64,000 nucleotides of DNA from Yersinia rochesterensis (GTDB lineage: Bacteria; Pseudomonadota; Gammaproteobacteria; Enterobacterales; Enterobacteriaceae). The first letter of the stretch is position 1, and each line of letters begins with the position of its first letter. Of this stretch, positions 13,483 through 28,418 are shown one piece after another. The position numbers and the translations under genes were made by a program. The notes under the pieces were generated by a model. The model did not search any database and was not told the DNA's origin. It worked only from the letters and a program-made list of their open reading frames with translations. Where the stretch lies: the NCBI RefSeq assembly GCF_003600645.1, contig NZ_CP032482.1, positions 4,030,001 through 4,094,000 of the forward strand, given 5' to 3'.

Positions 13483-13602
13483 TCATGATAAATGCCTTCA
13501 ACCATAAGACAAAAGCTTGGCATGCCCTTTTTTAATTGAGTGGAATAGCAACATACATCAAAGAAATCACTCACTAAATACAAAAATGTCTACGCCAAAA
13601 AG

Positions 13603-13631
13603 CAAGCTGCCTATAATATGCAGCTTGTTTA
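13603..13631 (+). terminator. Possible terminator after the acetyltransferase gene
   Basis: CAAGCTGC (13603-13610) pairs with GCAGCTTG (13620-13627) around a 9-nt loop and is followed by TTTATT. The stem is short, so activity is uncertain. The rest of the gap up to coaA shows nothing I recognise. Confidence 0.45.
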
Positions 13632-13691
13632 TTATCTGGAGTTGGCGTCCAGCGCCTTTCCCAACCTGCGTTAACAGGCAGAATTTGGCTT

Positions 13692-14642
13692 ATGATAAAA
13701 AGAGATCAATCTTTAGCGACGCCTTATCTACAGTTCGATCGTACTCAGTGGGCCGCTTTACGCGACTCAGTACCATTGACGCTAACAGAAGAAGAAATCG
13801 TTAAACTCAAAGGGATTAACGAAGACCTTTCCTTAGATGAAGTGGCACAGATTTATCTGCCGCTCTCACGTCTACTTAATTTTTATATCAGTTCTAATTT
13901 GCGTCGCCAGGCAGTTCTGGAACAATTCCTTGGAACTGATGGCCAACGCATTCCCTATGTTATTGGTATTGCGGGCAGTGTTGCGGTGGGTAAAAGTACA
14001 ACGGCCCGCTTATTACAAGCATTGCTGAGCCGCTGGCCAGAGCATCGCAGTGTAGAACTGATTACTACTGATGGTTTTCTTTATCCGAATAAAGTGCTTA
14101 ACGAGCGCGGACTGATGAAGAAAAAAGGATTCCCGCAATCCTATGATATGCACAGTTTGGTGAAATTTGTCTCTGAAGTAAAATCCGGGGCTGACTATGT
14201 TACGGCACCCGTTTATTCTCATTTAATATACGATATTGTCCCTGATGGTAATAAAATTATCAAACAGCCGGACATTCTTATATTAGAGGGATTAAATGTG
14301 TTACAAAGCGGGATGGATTACCCTCATGATCCACATCGTGTATTCGTTTCTGACTTTGTAGATTTCTCTATATACGTGGATGCGCCTGAGGATTTACTCC
14401 AAAGTTGGTATATCAATCGGTTCCTTAAGTTTCGTCAAGGTGCGTTTTCCAATCCTGACTCTTACTTCCATAACTATGCAAAATTGCCTGAAACCGAAGC
14501 AGTCAAGATTGCAACACAGTTATGGAAAGAGATTAATGGATTGAATTTAAAGCAGAATATATTACCGACCCGTGAGCGAGCAAGTCTGATAATGACAAAA
14601 AGTGCCAATCATGCGGTTGAAAATGTGCGTTTAAGAAAATAG
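13692..14642 (+). CDS. coaA: Pantothenate kinase (type I)
   Basis: Encodes a 316-residue enzyme, the same length as E. coli CoaA, that phosphorylates pantothenate with ATP in the first and rate-limiting step of coenzyme A synthesis. The P-loop GSVAVGKST lies at residues 95-103, and the conserved TTDGFLYPN follows. The ribosome-binding site before the ATG is weak. It converges on birA with a hairpin between them. Confidence 0.97.
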   Translation: MIKRDQSLATPYLQFDRTQWAALRDSVPLTLTEEEIVKLKGINEDLSLDEVAQIYLPLSRLLNFYISSNLRRQAVLEQFLGTDGQRIPYVIGIAGSVAVGKSTTARLLQALLSRWPEHRSVELITTDGFLYPNKVLNERGLMKKKGFPQSYDMHSLVKFVSEVKSGADYVTAPVYSHLIYDIVPDGNKIIKQPDILILEGLNVLQSGMDYPHDPHRVFVSDFVDFSIYVDAPEDLLQSWYINRFLKFRQGAFSNPDSYFHNYAKLPETEAVKIATQLWKEINGLNLKQNILPTRERASLIMTKSANHAVENVRLRK

Positions 14643-14648
14643 TAGATA

Positions 14649-14677
14649 GCGGGTAGTAATAACTGCCCGCTTAGTTT
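14649..14677 (+). terminator. Terminator between convergent coaA and birA
   Basis: GCGGGTAGT (14649-14657) pairs with ACTGCCCGC (14662-14670), with one G-U pair and a 4-nt loop, followed by TTAGTTTATT. It is in the 40-bp gap between the two stop codons and may work in both directions. Confidence 0.65.
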
Positions 14678-14682
14678 ATTGA

Positions 14683-15642
14683 CTAAACTCCACGAAGGGA
14701 TATTTCGCCACCAATATAAGGTTTTACATTACCATTTTGTTCTAATAATAATGCGCCCTGTTGATCTATCCCCCGAGAAATACCAAATATTTCTTGATTC
14801 CCAATAATCAATTTTACAGAACGATCAAGATAATTGTCCATTTCCCGCCAGCGAGAAATAAAGGCAGACAGACCTTCATTTTCAAATTTAACCACCGCTA
14901 GCCGTAATTCAGATAATAATTCAGCAGTCAGTTTATTACGATCAATAATAACCCCAGTTTCCTGTAAGTTAATCCAATCTTGGCTAATAACATTGGTCAT
15001 AGATTCACGCATGGTCAGATTGATACCGGCCCCAATAACTAACTGCGCTGCATCACCCGTTTTACCAGTGAGCTCTACTAATATACCCGCCAGCTTCTTA
15101 TCATTTAAATACAAATCATTTGGCCACTTCACACGAACTTGACCTGCACCCAATTTGTGCAGTACCTCGGCCATGACAATACCTACAACTAAACTTAACC
15201 CCATTGCGGCCGCAGGGCCTTGTTCCAATCGCCAATACATTGATAAGTAAAGATTAGCACCAAAAGGAGAGACCCACTGGCGGCCACGTCTACCACGCCC
15301 TGCTTGCTGATATTCAGCAACACATGCATCACCAGATTTAAGTTCCGTGATACGGTCTAAGAGATATTGATTCGTCGAATCAACTACTGGTAATACCGCA
15401 ACTTGACCGGCGGGTAAATAACTTAATATAGCCTGCTCATCAAGTAATTGGATAGGTGCTGGCAGACTATAACCTTTGCCAGGCACGGTGAAGACATCCA
15501 GCCCCCATTCTTTGATAGTTTGCATATGCTTATTAATTGCGGCGCGGCTCATACCCAGCATTTCACCCAATTGCTCACCTGAGTGAAAAGCACCATCGGC
15601 CAGTATGCCAATTAATCGCAAGGGGACTTTAATATCTTTCAA
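14683..15642 (-). CDS. birA: Biotin-protein ligase / biotin operon repressor
   Basis: Encodes a 319-residue bifunctional protein that makes biotinyl-AMP, attaches biotin to the acetyl-CoA carboxylase carrier protein, and represses biotin genes. An N-terminal winged helix lies at about residues 18-45 ([20 protein letters not shown]). The biotin-binding loop GRGRRGR is at 115-121 and the KWPND catalytic motif follows. The start overlaps the murB stop by 4 bp (ATGA), so translation is probably coupled. Confidence 0.97.
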   Translation of the reverse strand: MKDIKVPLRLIGILADGAFHSGEQLGEMLGMSRAAINKHMQTIKEWGLDVFTVPGKGYSLPAPIQLLDEQAILSYLPAGQVAVLPVVDSTNQYLLDRITELKSGDACVAEYQQAGRGRRGRQWVSPFGANLYLSMYWRLEQGPAAAMGLSLVVGIVMAEVLHKLGAGQVRVKWPNDLYLNDKKLAGILVELTGKTGDAAQLVIGAGINLTMRESMTNVISQDWINLQETGVIIDRNKLTAELLSELRLAVVKFENEGLSAFISRWREMDNYLDRSVKLIIGNQEIFGISRGIDQQGALLLEQNGNVKPYIGGEISLRGV

Positions 15643-16676
15643 GACAAATACTCCACAGCATTAACTTCACCATCACTAGCGATAAAGCGCACCTCGGGTT
15701 CCAGCCAGATGGCAAATTTCTTTGCGACCTGCTGACGAATATAGCTAGCAAGGCCGAGTACATCTTGGCCTGTAGCCTCTGCGAGGTTAATCAATACCAA
15801 AGCTTGCTGCTGATGCACCGCGGCTCCACCAATCTGGTGTCCTTTAAGCGCGCATTGATCAATAAGCCAGCCCGCAGCCAGCTTTACGGATCCATCGGGC
15901 TGTGGGTAATGGGGGGCATTGGGAAAGAGCTTCACGATATCTGCAGCTACAGTTGCATCCACAACGGGATTCTTGAAGAAACTGCCGGCATTGCCCGTCA
16001 CTGTTGGGTCAGGGAGTTTACTCCTACGCATCGCGCAGACTGAGTTGAAGATATCTTTTGCTGTCACGGTCAATGGATCCATCCGAGTTAAATCACCATA
16101 ACCCAATGTTGGTATCCACGACTTCACTAACTTGATACCCACCGCGACGATAGCGAACCCATTGCCATAGCGATGCTTAAATATGCTATCACGATAGCCA
16201 AACTGACAATCTAGCGCAGAAAGGCGCAGAACTGTGCCCTTCTCCATATCAAGCAAATCAACGTATTCACACACTTTTTGTAGCTCAACACCATATGCAC
16301 CAATATTTTGAATTGGGGCAGAGCCGACACAACCTGGGATCAAAGCCAAGTTTTCTAGACCCGGCATGTTGTTTTGCAACGAATAGCAGACTAATTGATG
16401 CCAATTCTCCCCTGCTCCAACATGAAGATGCCAGGCAATATCGTCTTCGGTGAAAGTGATACCCTTGATGCGATTAAGCAACACTGTTCCTGAATAATTT
16501 TCGATAAATAGTACATTGCTACCTTCACCAAGCAAAAGCACAGGTCGATGCTTAGAGACAGACTCACGCCATGCATCAACCAATTCTTCAGGAGAGTTGG
16601 CACTGATGACATTGTTCGCATAGGCTGATAACGCGAAAGTATTAAGATGTTTTAGCGGGGAACATTGATTCGACAT
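15639..16676 (-). CDS. murB: UDP-N-acetylenolpyruvoylglucosamine reductase
   Basis: Encodes a 345-residue flavoenzyme (E. coli 342) that reduces the enolpyruvyl group to make UDP-MurNAc for peptidoglycan. Visible features are the FAD-binding segment [10 protein letters not shown], the serine-containing [10 protein letters not shown] motif that donates the proton, and the C-terminal glutamate in LEPEVRFI. It lies between the 5S gene and birA, the same order as downstream of E. coli rrnB. Confidence 0.97.
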   Translation of the reverse strand: MSNQCSPLKHLNTFALSAYANNVISANSPEELVDAWRESVSKHRPVLLLGEGSNVLFIENYSGTVLLNRIKGITFTEDDIAWHLHVGAGENWHQLVCYSLQNNMPGLENLALIPGCVGSAPIQNIGAYGVELQKVCEYVDLLDMEKGTVLRLSALDCQFGYRDSIFKHRYGNGFAIVAVGIKLVKSWIPTLGYGDLTRMDPLTVTAKDIFNSVCAMRRSKLPDPTVTGNAGSFFKNPVVDATVAADIVKLFPNAPHYPQPDGSVKLAAGWLIDQCALKGHQIGGAAVHQQQALVLINLAEATGQDVLGLASYIRQQVAKKFAIWLEPEVRFIASDGEVNAVEYLS

Positions 16677-16762
16677 AACATTAAGTACTCATTCTTACTG
16701 GCTCTGGCGCTAGTCTAACCGATCAATATACTCATATTGTATTTTGTTTTAAGTGGATACAT

Positions 16763-16791
16763 AAAAAAAGCCCTCTGCGCAGCAGAAGGCT
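16763..16791 (-). terminator. rrn operon terminator T2
   Basis: On the RNA strand GCCTTCTGC pairs with GCAGAGGGC and is followed by seven U residues. It is the second hairpin after 5S, before murB. Confidence 0.85.
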
Positions 16792-16816
16792 TTTCTCTTT
16801 TTCTTTTCCACATAGC

Positions 16817-16843
16817 AAAAACCCCACGCTTTTGGCATGGGGT
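16817..16843 (-). terminator. rrn operon terminator T1
   Basis: ACCCCACGC (16821-16829) pairs with GCATGGGGT (16835-16843) with one mismatch; the RNA strand continues TTTTTGC. It lies directly after 5S and, with the hairpin at 16763-16791, forms the tandem terminator usual for rRNA operons. Confidence 0.85.
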
Positions 16844-16857
16844 CTCGGCTTTATTTG

Positions 16858-16977
16858 ATGCCTGGCAGTGTCCTACTCTCGCATGGGGAGACCCCACACT
16901 ACCATCGGCGCTACGGCGTTTCACTTCTGAGTTCGGCATGGAGTCAGGTGGGTCCACCGCGCTATGGCCGCCAGGCA
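16858..16977 (-). rRNA. rrf: 5S ribosomal RNA
   Basis: A 120-nt gene with the enteric 5S sequence; the RNA begins TGCCTGGCGGCCATAGCGCG and ends pairing GCCAGGCA. No extra tRNA follows it. Confidence 0.98.
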
Positions 16978-17090
16978 AATTCTGTTTTAATTAACCCGCT
17001 ATGCAATATCACACAGCCAGCCAATCCAATCTCGGAACTTCGCTGAAAATCTTAATTTCTCTCAAATCACCAAAACACCTTCGGTGTTGT

Positions 17091-19997
<2,907 letters not shown>

Positions 19998-20136
19998 TCA
20001 CAACCCGAAGGTGTCTTTGCAGACAACTTGCGTTGCGATTATTTGAGAGACTCTAATACAGGTTAATCCTTATCTCAGTACATCTACGGAGAGATAAGTT
20101 TCAGCTGTATTGTTTCAATTTTCAGCTTGTTCCAGA

Positions 20137-20149
20137 TTGTTAAAGAGCA
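20137..20149 (-). promoter_or_regulatory. Spacer boxA antitermination site
   Basis: The RNA strand reads TGCTCTTTAACAA in the tRNA-23S spacer, identical to the leader boxA at 22164-22176. It binds NusB-S10 for rRNA antitermination. Confidence 0.9.
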
Positions 20150-20222
20150 ATATCTTAAACACGACTTGGTAAAGTCATCTTTAAGATATTCAGTTGATAA
20201 TGTCTTTCACACATTATCGGAT

Positions 20223-20298
20223 TGGCGTCCCCAAGGGGATTCGAACCCCTGTTACAGCCGTGAAAGGGCAGTGTCCTAGGCCTCTAGACGATGGGGAC
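20223..20298 (-). tRNA. gltT: tRNA-Glu (TTC) in the 16S-23S spacer
   Basis: A 76-nt tRNA starting GTCCCCATCGTCTAGAGGC with anticodon TTC at 20262-20264 and encoded CCA. A single tRNA-Glu spacer is the rrnB type in E. coli. The remainder of the spacer (19998-20222 and 20299-20433) holds boxA and processing stems but no other gene. Confidence 0.97.
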
Positions 20299-20433
20299 AC
20301 GAAGTTCCGATTAAACCGAAATCTAACCGTTTCGCATCAGCATGAGTCGAAACTCACGACATCAACAGGTGCTCTTGCTCATTTACATTCATCAGACAAT
20401 CTGTGTGGACACTACGCAATGCGTATCGTTAGG

Positions 20434-21976
<1,543 letters not shown>

Positions 21977-22163
21977 AAGATTTGTTTGATTTGCTATGAG
22001 TTAACATAGCGATGCTCAAAGATTACTTTCTGCAAATATGCATTCGAACCGAAGTTCAAATGTGTACTGCTTTGGTCACTCTTCAAGACTTTGATATTTC
22101 TTCTGCCTGTCGAAACAGGCTTCGATATCGTCTTGCGAGTGCCCACACAGATTGTCTGATAAA

Positions 22164-22176
22164 TTGTTAAAGAGCA
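22164..22176 (-). promoter_or_regulatory. Leader boxA antitermination site
   Basis: TGCTCTTTAACAA on the RNA strand, between promoter P2 and 16S. It nucleates the Nus factor complex that protects rRNA transcripts from Rho. Confidence 0.92.
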
Positions 22177-22207
22177 GTGCGTTAGCAACCCGTGGTTGGT
22201 AACGCGA

Positions 22208-22242
22208 GGTGCGCATATTACGCTTTCCTCATTCAGAGTCAA
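22208..22242 (-). promoter_or_regulatory. rrn promoter P2
   Basis: TTGACT (22237-22242), a 16-bp spacer and TAATAT (22215-22220) followed by GCGCACC. It closely matches E. coli rrnB P2. Confidence 0.92.
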
Positions 22243-22317
22243 CTACTAATTTCGTTGATTTTCTCTGTTCTCTTCGTCGGCCACTCAACTACTTGATTCG
22301 TTGTGTGCCGTCTCGAT

Positions 22318-22376
22318 GGATGCGCATTATAGGGAGTCGAATTTTTTGCACAACACTTTTTTCGCGTTTTTCTTCT
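22318..22376 (-). promoter_or_regulatory. rrn promoter P1 with UP element
   Basis: TTGTGC (22348-22353), a 16-bp spacer and TATAAT (22326-22331) are followed by the GC-rich discriminator GCGCATCC. An A-rich UP-like tract (AGAAAAACGCGAAAAAAG on the minus strand) lies just upstream. CTCCCTATAATGCGC matches E. coli rrn P1. The region between here and yrdA must also hold the yrdA promoter, which I could not place. Confidence 0.92.
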
Positions 22377-22520
22377 GTTTGAATACTTTTCACTCCTTAC
22401 GTGCAGATCTTGGTCGATCCGCTGTGTTTTCATGGCGATCCCCACCGCCGATTGGTTGTAATTCCACCAGCAAAGGCTAGTATTGCCGGTAAAGTACTTT
22501 CTTATAAAGAGGCTATTATT

Positions 22521-23063
22521 ATGTCTGATGCTATTCGCCCTTATCTTCATTACTTACCTACGCTAGGTGAACGAGTCATGATCGATAGATCCAGTGTGAT
22601 CATTGGTAATGTTATTTTGGGTGATGATGTCAGTGTCTGGCCGTTAGTTGCCATTCGTGGTGATGTTAATCAGGTTAGCATTGGCGCACGTTCTAATATT
22701 CAAGACGGTAGCGTGTTACATGTTACCCATCACTCAGAACATAATCCCAAGGGGAATCCGCTGATTATTGGCGAAGATGTGACTGTCGGACATAAAGCCA
22801 TGCTCCACGGTTGTACCATTGGCAATCGGGTATTAGTGGGAATGGGCTCCATCGTATTAGATGGTGCTATTGTAGAAGATGATGTGATGATTGGAGCGGG
22901 TAGTTTAGTTTCTACTGGAAAAAAACTGGTTAGCGGCCACCTTTATATGGGCAGCCCAGCCAGACAAGTCCGCCCTTTAACGCCCGCTGAATTAGAAGGC
23001 CTACTTTATTCTGCGGGTAACTATGTGCGCTGGAAAGATGACTATCTGGCAGAAACCAAATAG
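22521..23063 (+). CDS. yrdA: Gamma carbonic anhydrase-like hexapeptide-repeat protein
   Basis: Encodes a 180-residue left-handed beta-helix protein built from hexapeptide repeats (VIIGNVILGDDVSVWP, LIIGEDVTVGHKAMLHGC). The conserved histidines in VLHVTHHSEHN and VGHKAMLHGC match the metal-binding positions of gamma carbonic anhydrases; its physiological substrate is unknown. I chose the ATG at 22521, 8 nt after AAAGAGG; the frame is open upstream to 22401 across the rrn promoter, which is unlikely to be coding. It is divergent from the rRNA operon. Confidence 0.93.
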   Translation: MSDAIRPYLHYLPTLGERVMIDRSSVIIGNVILGDDVSVWPLVAIRGDVNQVSIGARSNIQDGSVLHVTHHSEHNPKGNPLIIGEDVTVGHKAMLHGCTIGNRVLVGMGSIVLDGAIVEDDVMIGAGSLVSTGKKLVSGHLYMGSPARQVRPLTPAELEGLLYSAGNYVRWKDDYLAETK

Positions 23064-23076
23064 AGATTAATTTCTG

Positions 23077-23107
23077 ATGCAGGGAATTAACCATATCTTC
23101 CCTGCAT
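23077..23107. terminator. Possible terminator between convergent yrdA and aroE
   Basis: ATGCAGGGAA (23077-23086) pairs perfectly with TTCCCTGCAT (23098-23107) around an 11-nt loop in the 58-bp gap between stop codons. No clear U-tract follows on either strand. Confidence 0.45.
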
Positions 23108-23121
23108 TACTCCGTGACTTT

Positions 23122-23943
23122 CTATTTACCTAACTCATCACGCAGCTGATTTAATACAGGGGTAATTTCAGGTATCACACCATGCCATAACTGAAAAGCA
23201 TGCGCCGCCTGCCCCACCAGCATGCCCAAACCATCGGCATAGTTCGTCACCCCCAAGCGCGTACTCCAGGTTAAAAATGGCGTAATATCAGCCTGATAGA
23301 ACATGTCGTAACAACGGGTTTGTGGGCTAATAATATCTATAGGCAGGTTTGGTACTTCACCATGAATGCCTGAGGCTGTCGCATTGATGATTAAATCAAA
23401 CTGCTGCCCACTCAGATCTTGCATCTCGATAGCATCTATATCCCCTAAATGATGGAATACTTCTGCAAGTTGCTGCGCGCGAGCATAAGTCCGGTTAGTG
23501 ATAACAACCTTACAGCCATAGGAAAGTAAAGGAAGGATAACACCCCGAGCCGCCCCACCAGCCCCCACCAATAGGATACGGTCGGTTGTTTGGATCAGAC
23601 CCTGTCGCTCAAGATCACTGAGCAAACCAATGCCATCGGTGTTATCACCCAACAAGCGCCCATCTTTTAATTGCTTAATAGTATTGACGGCACCGGCCAG
23701 TGACGCGCGATCGGTCAATTCGTCGCACTTTGCATGAGCACGTTCTTTAAACGGTGTCGTTATGTTCGCGCCTATCGCTCCGCCCGCAAAAAAAGACGTT
23801 AATGTCTCTTCAAAAGTTTCATTAGGAGCCAAAACCATACCGTAACGATGTTCAATGCCCGTTTGCTCAGCAAAGAGCGCATGGATCCTTGGTGACTTAC
23901 TGTGCCCAATTGGGTTACCAAACACTGCAAACTTCTGATCCAT
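23122..23943 (-). CDS. aroE: Shikimate dehydrogenase (NADP+)
   Basis: Encodes a 273-residue enzyme (E. coli 272) that reduces 3-dehydroshikimate to shikimate in aromatic amino acid synthesis. Shikimate-binding NPIGHSKSP is at residues 10-18, the catalytic lysine in TTPFK is residue 66, and the nucleotide-binding GAGGAARG is at 127-134. It lies 8 bp downstream of tsaC. The small E. coli gene yrdB between aroE and yrdA is absent. Confidence 0.97.
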   Translation of the reverse strand: MDQKFAVFGNPIGHSKSPRIHALFAEQTGIEHRYGMVLAPNETFEETLTSFFAGGAIGANITTPFKERAHAKCDELTDRASLAGAVNTIKQLKDGRLLGDNTDGIGLLSDLERQGLIQTTDRILLVGAGGAARGVILPLLSYGCKVVITNRTYARAQQLAEVFHHLGDIDAIEMQDLSGQQFDLIINATASGIHGEVPNLPIDIISPQTRCYDMFYQADITPFLTWSTRLGVTNYADGLGMLVGQAAHAFQLWHGVIPEITPVLNQLRDELGK

Positions 23944-23951
23944 GCTATTTC

Positions 23952-24539
23952 CTATCCTTGACGAAATTGTTTACCGGTTAAAGCATCTCTAATCTCAGAT
24001 GGATTCAAACGCCCGCCAACTAAACCAGTGAATACGGGCAGTGAAACACCAAACTGTATTCTGACTTCTTCAGTTGTACGGCAAGGTTCTTGGCCACTTA
24101 AGTTAGCGCTGGTTGAAACCAACGGTTTGCCATACTGCGAGCAAAGCTGCTGTACAAGTGGGTGGTCACTGACTCTCACGGCTAATGAATCAAAGCTGCC
24201 CGTTAGCCAGCGCGGTGTTTCAGGGCGGGCAGGAATAACCCAAGTTACCGGCCCTGGCCAACAGGAAAAAATAGCCTCTCGCTGGGCGTCACTTAGTGCC
24301 GCGTCATTCACATACGGTTTTAACTGTTCATAATTGGCGGCAATTAGAATCAGCCCTTTCTGCCATGGCCGCTGTTTTAATGCTAATAATGCATTAACAG
24401 CCTTTTCACTATCAGGATCACAGCCCAGCCCGAACACAGCCTCTGTCGGGTAGGCGATAACCTCTTCTTGTTGCAATGCCCGCAACACATCCGCCAAAAC
24501 GGCACTATTCTCTGGCTTACTCACGTTGTTATTACTCAC
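23952..24539 (-). CDS. tsaC: L-threonylcarbamoyladenylate synthase
   Basis: Encodes a 195-residue SUA5/YrdC-domain enzyme that makes threonylcarbamoyl-AMP for t6A37 modification of ANN-decoding tRNAs. Visible conserved segments are [30 protein letters not shown], and [13 protein letters not shown]. The start overlaps the end of yrdD by 8 bp, indicating cotranscription and likely coupled translation. Confidence 0.95.
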   Translation of the reverse strand: MSNNNVSKPENSAVLADVLRALQQEEVIAYPTEAVFGLGCDPDSEKAVNALLALKQRPWQKGLILIAANYEQLKPYVNDAALSDAQREAIFSCWPGPVTWVIPARPETPRWLTGSFDSLAVRVSDHPLVQQLCSQYGKPLVSTSANLSGQEPCRTTEEVRIQFGVSLPVFTGLVGGRLNPSEIRDALTGKQFRQG

Positions 24540-25068
24540 TGACTACTGCCTTCCCGCATAACTTGCTGGCGCAAAAACGTTTTACGCCTTGTGCTGTTTT
24601 CTTTTCCATTAACAATGGATAGTGGCAATAAACACACTCTCCAGTAATGGGTTGCTGATTAATTGTAAACTGGCAATCGGGATAACGATTGCAAGCATGG
24701 AAGACTTTTCCAAACCGAGATTTGCGCTGTAGCAATTTTCCTTGCCCACATTGTGGACAGTCTATTGATGTTTCATCCGGTTTATCAATAACTTCGGTAT
24801 GATCGCATTGCGGATATTGGCTACAACCAATAAACATACCAAAACGTCCTTGCCGCAACACCATTTCTGAACCACATTCAGGGCAATGTTGCCCTTCCAG
24901 AACTTTCACGATATGGCCGTCAGATTGCGCTTTCAGCGGGCGCATGTACTGGCAACCTGGATAATGTGAGCAACCAAGGAATGGGCCATGACCGCCGCTG
25001 CGAATGACTAACGCCGCTCCGCACTCCGGACACGACCCATTATCCTTAGCAGTAACTGTTTTTGTCAT
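24532..25068 (-). CDS. yrdD: Topoisomerase I-type zinc-ribbon protein YrdD
   Basis: Encodes a 178-residue protein made of repeated zinc ribbons like those at the C-terminus of topoisomerase I: CPECGAAL...[16 protein letters not shown]...[15 protein letters not shown]...ACNRYPDC, and a final CVYCHYPL...CASKLCG. It lacks the topoisomerase catalytic domain. Probable nucleic-acid binding; the function is not established. It sits between smg and tsaC, as in E. coli. Confidence 0.92.
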   Translation of the reverse strand: MTKTVTAKDNGSCPECGAALVIRSGGHGPFLGCSHYPGCQYMRPLKAQSDGHIVKVLEGQHCPECGSEMVLRQGRFGMFIGCSQYPQCDHTEVIDKPDETSIDCPQCGQGKLLQRKSRFGKVFHACNRYPDCQFTINQQPITGECVYCHYPLLMEKKTAQGVKRFCASKLCGKAVVSE

Positions 25069-25109
25069 AACGCCTTCTATATAAAGTTATTTGCCAGTGA
25101 TATTACCAC

Positions 25110-25583
25110 TTAGTGCAAATAACCTTCATTGACTTCAAAAAGTAACTCTTCCATCTGCTGATAGGCGCTTTCATAACCCGGAATGTTAAACAGCACCATT
25201 AACACAACCCATTTGAGATCCTCTAGGTCAATCTCATTCGAGTCCAATGCCATAATACGGTCGATAACCATCTCACGGGTATCAAGGTGTAATACCTGAA
25301 TTTGTTCAAGAAACAGGATAAAACCACGGCAAGTGGCATCCAGACGTTGACACTCTTCCGCCGTATAAATACGCAGTGCTTGCGGATCAGCAGCATAGAG
25401 ATAAGGTGCTTTCTGCCCCTCTTGTAGGTCGGCGAGAGCCTCTAACCAGTTCAGGGCGTTGTTGATATCCTCACGATAGAAACCTGCTTGTGCAAGATCA
25501 TCAGTAATCCTGTCTTGATCAACAAGCATTTCCGACTCGTTATGCATATAAGTTTCAAATAAGTAAATTAGAACGTCGAACAT
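25110..25583 (-). CDS. smg: Smg protein (DUF494 family)
   Basis: Encodes a 157-residue acidic protein, starting [16 protein letters not shown], of the same length as E. coli Smg. No biochemical function is known to me. The start lies 29 bp inside the end of dprA, with AAGGAGG just upstream, so the two are translated from one mRNA. Confidence 0.93.
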   Translation of the reverse strand: MFDVLIYLFETYMHNESEMLVDQDRITDDLAQAGFYREDINNALNWLEALADLQEGQKAPYLYAADPQALRIYTAEECQRLDATCRGFILFLEQIQVLHLDTREMVIDRIMALDSNEIDLEDLKWVVLMVLFNIPGYESAYQQMEELLFEVNEGYLH

Positions 25584-26676
25584 GGCCTGCCCTCCTTAAT
25601 CGGACATAGCCGCCGGGTACAGCTGCGATCCACCCTGCTAACTCCAGTTCGAGCAATTTGCTAACGATATCTGGCACAGGTTGGCCGGCACGTTCGGCGA
25701 CGACATCAACGGGTGTCACCTCATCTCCTACGTTAGCCAACACATCGGCAAATGGCAATTCAACTTGCCCCTCAGATGAAGAAATAATTACTTTGTCGGG
25801 CAATGATATCCATTGCAGCGAACCGCCAACCTGTTCAGCAACCTCATGAGCAGATTTGGCCAAGTATGCCCCCTGCTGAATTAGCCAGTGAACCCCCTCA
25901 CTGGTTGCGCTGCCGAGTGGCCCCGGAAGTGCAAAAACATCTCGGCCTTGATCCATAGCATAGCGGGCAGTAATTAAAGAGCCACTTTTCATTGTTGCTT
26001 CAACAACTAACACTGCGGAACTTAATCCGCTGATAATACGGTTTCTTCGAGGAAAATGAGCGGCGATAGGTAATGCTGTTGTCAGAAACTCGGAGACTAA
26101 AGCCCCACCTTGATACTCAATTTCGCGCGCTAATTGACTGTGACGACGTGGGTATATGTGCTCCAATCCACTACCTAATACAGCAATGGTTTTTCCTTTA
26201 GCATTCAGGGCCGCCTTATGGCAGATTCCGTCAATCCCCACAGCCAGACCACTGGTAATGACTAACCCAGTTTGAGCCAATTCTGAAGCGAAATATCGCC
26301 CCCACTGTTCGCCATAATGGCTAAAATGGCGACTGCCCACCATGGCAATTTGTGGCCGATAAAGGGCATCAAGTTCACCGGAAACAAAAATCATCAGGGG
26401 AGCAGTAGAAATATGAGCTAAACGCGGTGGATAGCCAGGCTCGCCGTATGTGAATAAGTAATGCGAGGGGTGATCCAGCCAGGTCAGGGTGGCGTCAATA
26501 TAATGGGGATCGACCTGAGTAAATTGCTGACATTGCTGGGGATCTAACCCATAGGCGGCCAATCTCCCAAGGTGAACATCACCGCTGGCCAGTAACCGCC
26601 TTACCAATGCGCTGCTTTTTATTGCCCCGAGCCCTTTGACGTAGCTCATCCTGAGCCATAATTCTGCCGCTAGCAT
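25555..26676 (-). CDS. dprA: DNA-processing protein DprA (Smf)
   Basis: Encodes a 373-residue protein that loads RecA on incoming single-stranded DNA in competent bacteria; its role in non-competent enterics is unclear. The Rossmann-like core carries [40 protein letters not shown] and [12 protein letters not shown], and a C-terminal winged-helix-like segment follows ([13 protein letters not shown]). It overlaps smg by 29 bp. It is divergent from def. Confidence 0.95.
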   Translation of the reverse strand: MLAAELWLRMSYVKGLGAIKSSALVRRLLASGDVHLGRLAAYGLDPQQCQQFTQVDPHYIDATLTWLDHPSHYLFTYGEPGYPPRLAHISTAPLMIFVSGELDALYRPQIAMVGSRHFSHYGEQWGRYFASELAQTGLVITSGLAVGIDGICHKAALNAKGKTIAVLGSGLEHIYPRRHSQLAREIEYQGGALVSEFLTTALPIAAHFPRRNRIISGLSSAVLVVEATMKSGSLITARYAMDQGRDVFALPGPLGSATSEGVHWLIQQGAYLAKSAHEVAEQVGGSLQWISLPDKVIISSSEGQVELPFADVLANVGDEVTPVDVVAERAGQPVPDIVSKLLELELAGWIAAVPGGYVRLRRAGHVRRSNLLI

Positions 26677-26809
26677 ATCGCCTCCCTGGCATATTTCCTA
26701 AACTGACGCCGATTTGTTCAATTGGTAGACGATGCTGTCAATCATGGCCGGAAATGTCTAGAATAGAGATTGAATATCATTCACTACTCGGACGCAGATC
26801 TAGATATTT

Positions 26810-27322
26810 ATGTCAGTATTACAAGTATTACATTACCCAGACGAGCGGCTGCGCAAAATTGCAGCGCCGGTAAAAGAAGTTAATGGTGAAATCCAGCGTA
26901 TCGTGGACGACATGTTCGAAACCATGTACGCAGAGGAAGGTATTGGCCTTGCTGCAACACAAGTGGATGTTCACCTGCAAATTATCGTCATCGATGTCTC
27001 GGAAAATCGTGACCAACGTTTAGTGTTGATTAACCCTGAACTGTTGGAAAAAAGCGGTGAAACCGGTATTGAAGAAGGTTGCTTATCCATTCCAGAGCAA
27101 CGCGCGTTAGTTCCTCGGGCTGAAAAAGTCAAAATCAGGGCGCTGGATCGTGACGGTAAACCGTTCGAGCTAGAAGCTGATGACTTATTGGCGATTTGTA
27201 TCCAGCATGAAATGGATCATTTGGTGGGCAAACTGTTTGTGGATTATTTATCTCCACTGAAACGTCAGCGTATCCGCCAGAAGCTGGAGAAAATGGCCAA
27301 GCTAAATGCTCGAGCCGACTAA
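26810..27322 (+). CDS. def: Peptide deformylase
   Basis: Encodes a 170-residue metalloprotease that removes the formyl group from nascent proteins. All three signature motifs are intact: GIGLAATQ (residues 44-51), EGCLS (89-93, metal ligand C91) and QHEMDH (132-137, ligands H133 and H137, catalytic E134). It is the first gene of the def-fmt-rsmB-trkA block. Confidence 0.98.
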   Translation: MSVLQVLHYPDERLRKIAAPVKEVNGEIQRIVDDMFETMYAEEGIGLAATQVDVHLQIIVIDVSENRDQRLVLINPELLEKSGETGIEEGCLSIPEQRALVPRAEKVKIRALDRDGKPFELEADDLLAICIQHEMDHLVGKLFVDYLSPLKRQRIRQKLEKMAKLNARAD

Positions 27323-27364
27323 CTGACTCTAATACAGGAAACCTATTAATTGCAGGAAACCAAT

Positions 27365-28312
27365 GTGTTTGACTCTTTGCGGATTATTTTTGCCGGAACT
27401 CCTGACTTTGCAGCGCGCCATTTAGGCGCGTTGTTGTCTTCTCAACATCAGATTGTGGGGGTTTTCACACAACCTGACCGCCCAGCAGGCCGAGGAAATA
27501 AGCTTACCCCAAGCCCGGTGAAGGTATTAGCTGAACAACACAACATTCCCGTTTTTCAGCCAAAATCATTACGCCTGGAAGAAAATCAGCACTTAGTTGC
27601 CGATCTTAACGCGGATATTATGGTGGTGGTTGCTTATGGCTTGATTCTGCCGGCATCTGTTTTAACCATGCCGCGATTAGGCTGTATTAATGTCCATGGT
27701 TCCCTGTTGCCGCGCTGGCGTGGTGCTGCTCCGATCCAACGCTCATTATGGGCCGGCGATGCAAAAACCGGTGTGACTATCATGCAGATGGATGCCGGGC
27801 TGGATACCGGTGATATGTTGCATAAGATTGAGTGTGATATTCAGCCAGAAGACACCAGTGCGACACTGTACGATAAATTGGCGCAACTTGGCCCTCAGGG
27901 CTTATTAGTCACACTGCAACAGTTGGCCGAAGGCCGTGCACAGCCCGAAGTACAGGACGAAGCGCAAGTAACCTATGCAGAAAAACTGAGCAAAGAGGAA
28001 GCCAAACTAGATTGGTCACTTTCTGCTGTTCAGTTAGAGCGTTGTATTCGCGCCTTCAATCCTTGGCCAGTCAGCTATTTCGTTGTTGATGCGCAGCCGA
28101 TCAAAGTTTGGCAAGCACAAGTGCTCGCGACTATTGACAATGCCGCTCCTGGAACAATCATTCAGGCCGATAAGCATGGCATTCAAATTGCCACCGCTGA
28201 TGGTGTTTTGAATATCACGCAACTGCAACCGGCTGGAAAGAAAGCGATGTCAGCAGCAGATTTGTTAAATTCGCGGCGCGAATGGTTTACTCCCGGTAAC
28301 CAGTTAGCATAA
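27365..28312 (+). CDS. fmt: Methionyl-tRNA formyltransferase
   Basis: Encodes a 315-residue enzyme that formylates initiator Met-tRNA using 10-formyl-THF. Conserved segments include [15 protein letters not shown] at the N-terminus, the catalytic [18 protein letters not shown], and [13 protein letters not shown] chose GTG at 27365, after AGGAAACCAAT, because it gives the usual 315-residue length; a TTG at 27350 in frame also follows an AGGAAA and cannot be excluded. It pairs functionally with def. Confidence 0.95.
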   Translation: MFDSLRIIFAGTPDFAARHLGALLSSQHQIVGVFTQPDRPAGRGNKLTPSPVKVLAEQHNIPVFQPKSLRLEENQHLVADLNADIMVVVAYGLILPASVLTMPRLGCINVHGSLLPRWRGAAPIQRSLWAGDAKTGVTIMQMDAGLDTGDMLHKIECDIQPEDTSATLYDKLAQLGPQGLLVTLQQLAEGRAQPEVQDEAQVTYAEKLSKEEAKLDWSLSAVQLERCIRAFNPWPVSYFVVDAQPIKVWQAQVLATIDNAAPGTIIQADKHGIQIATADGVLNITQLQPAGKKAMSAADLLNSRREWFTPGNQLA

Positions 28313-28354
28313 AAGATCTATTTAATCATATACCCAACGGGTATAAGTTTCATC

Positions 28355-28376
28355 GCCCGATACTTCATCATCGGGC
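28355..28376 (+). other. Inverted repeat between fmt and rsmB
   Basis: GCCCGAT (28355-28361) and ATCGGGC (28370-28376) pair around an 8-nt loop. No U-tract follows, and rsmB starts 43 nt later, so it may be a weak attenuator or a stability hairpin. Confidence 0.35.
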
Positions 28377-28418
28377 TACTTTCCCTTTATTTGCTGACGT
28401 TTGTCGGCTTTTTTGGTT

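Noticed and set aside
22401-22520. N-terminal extension of YrdA to 22401
   Set aside because: It has no family similarity; the ATG at 22521 has a good ribosome-binding site and gives the expected length.
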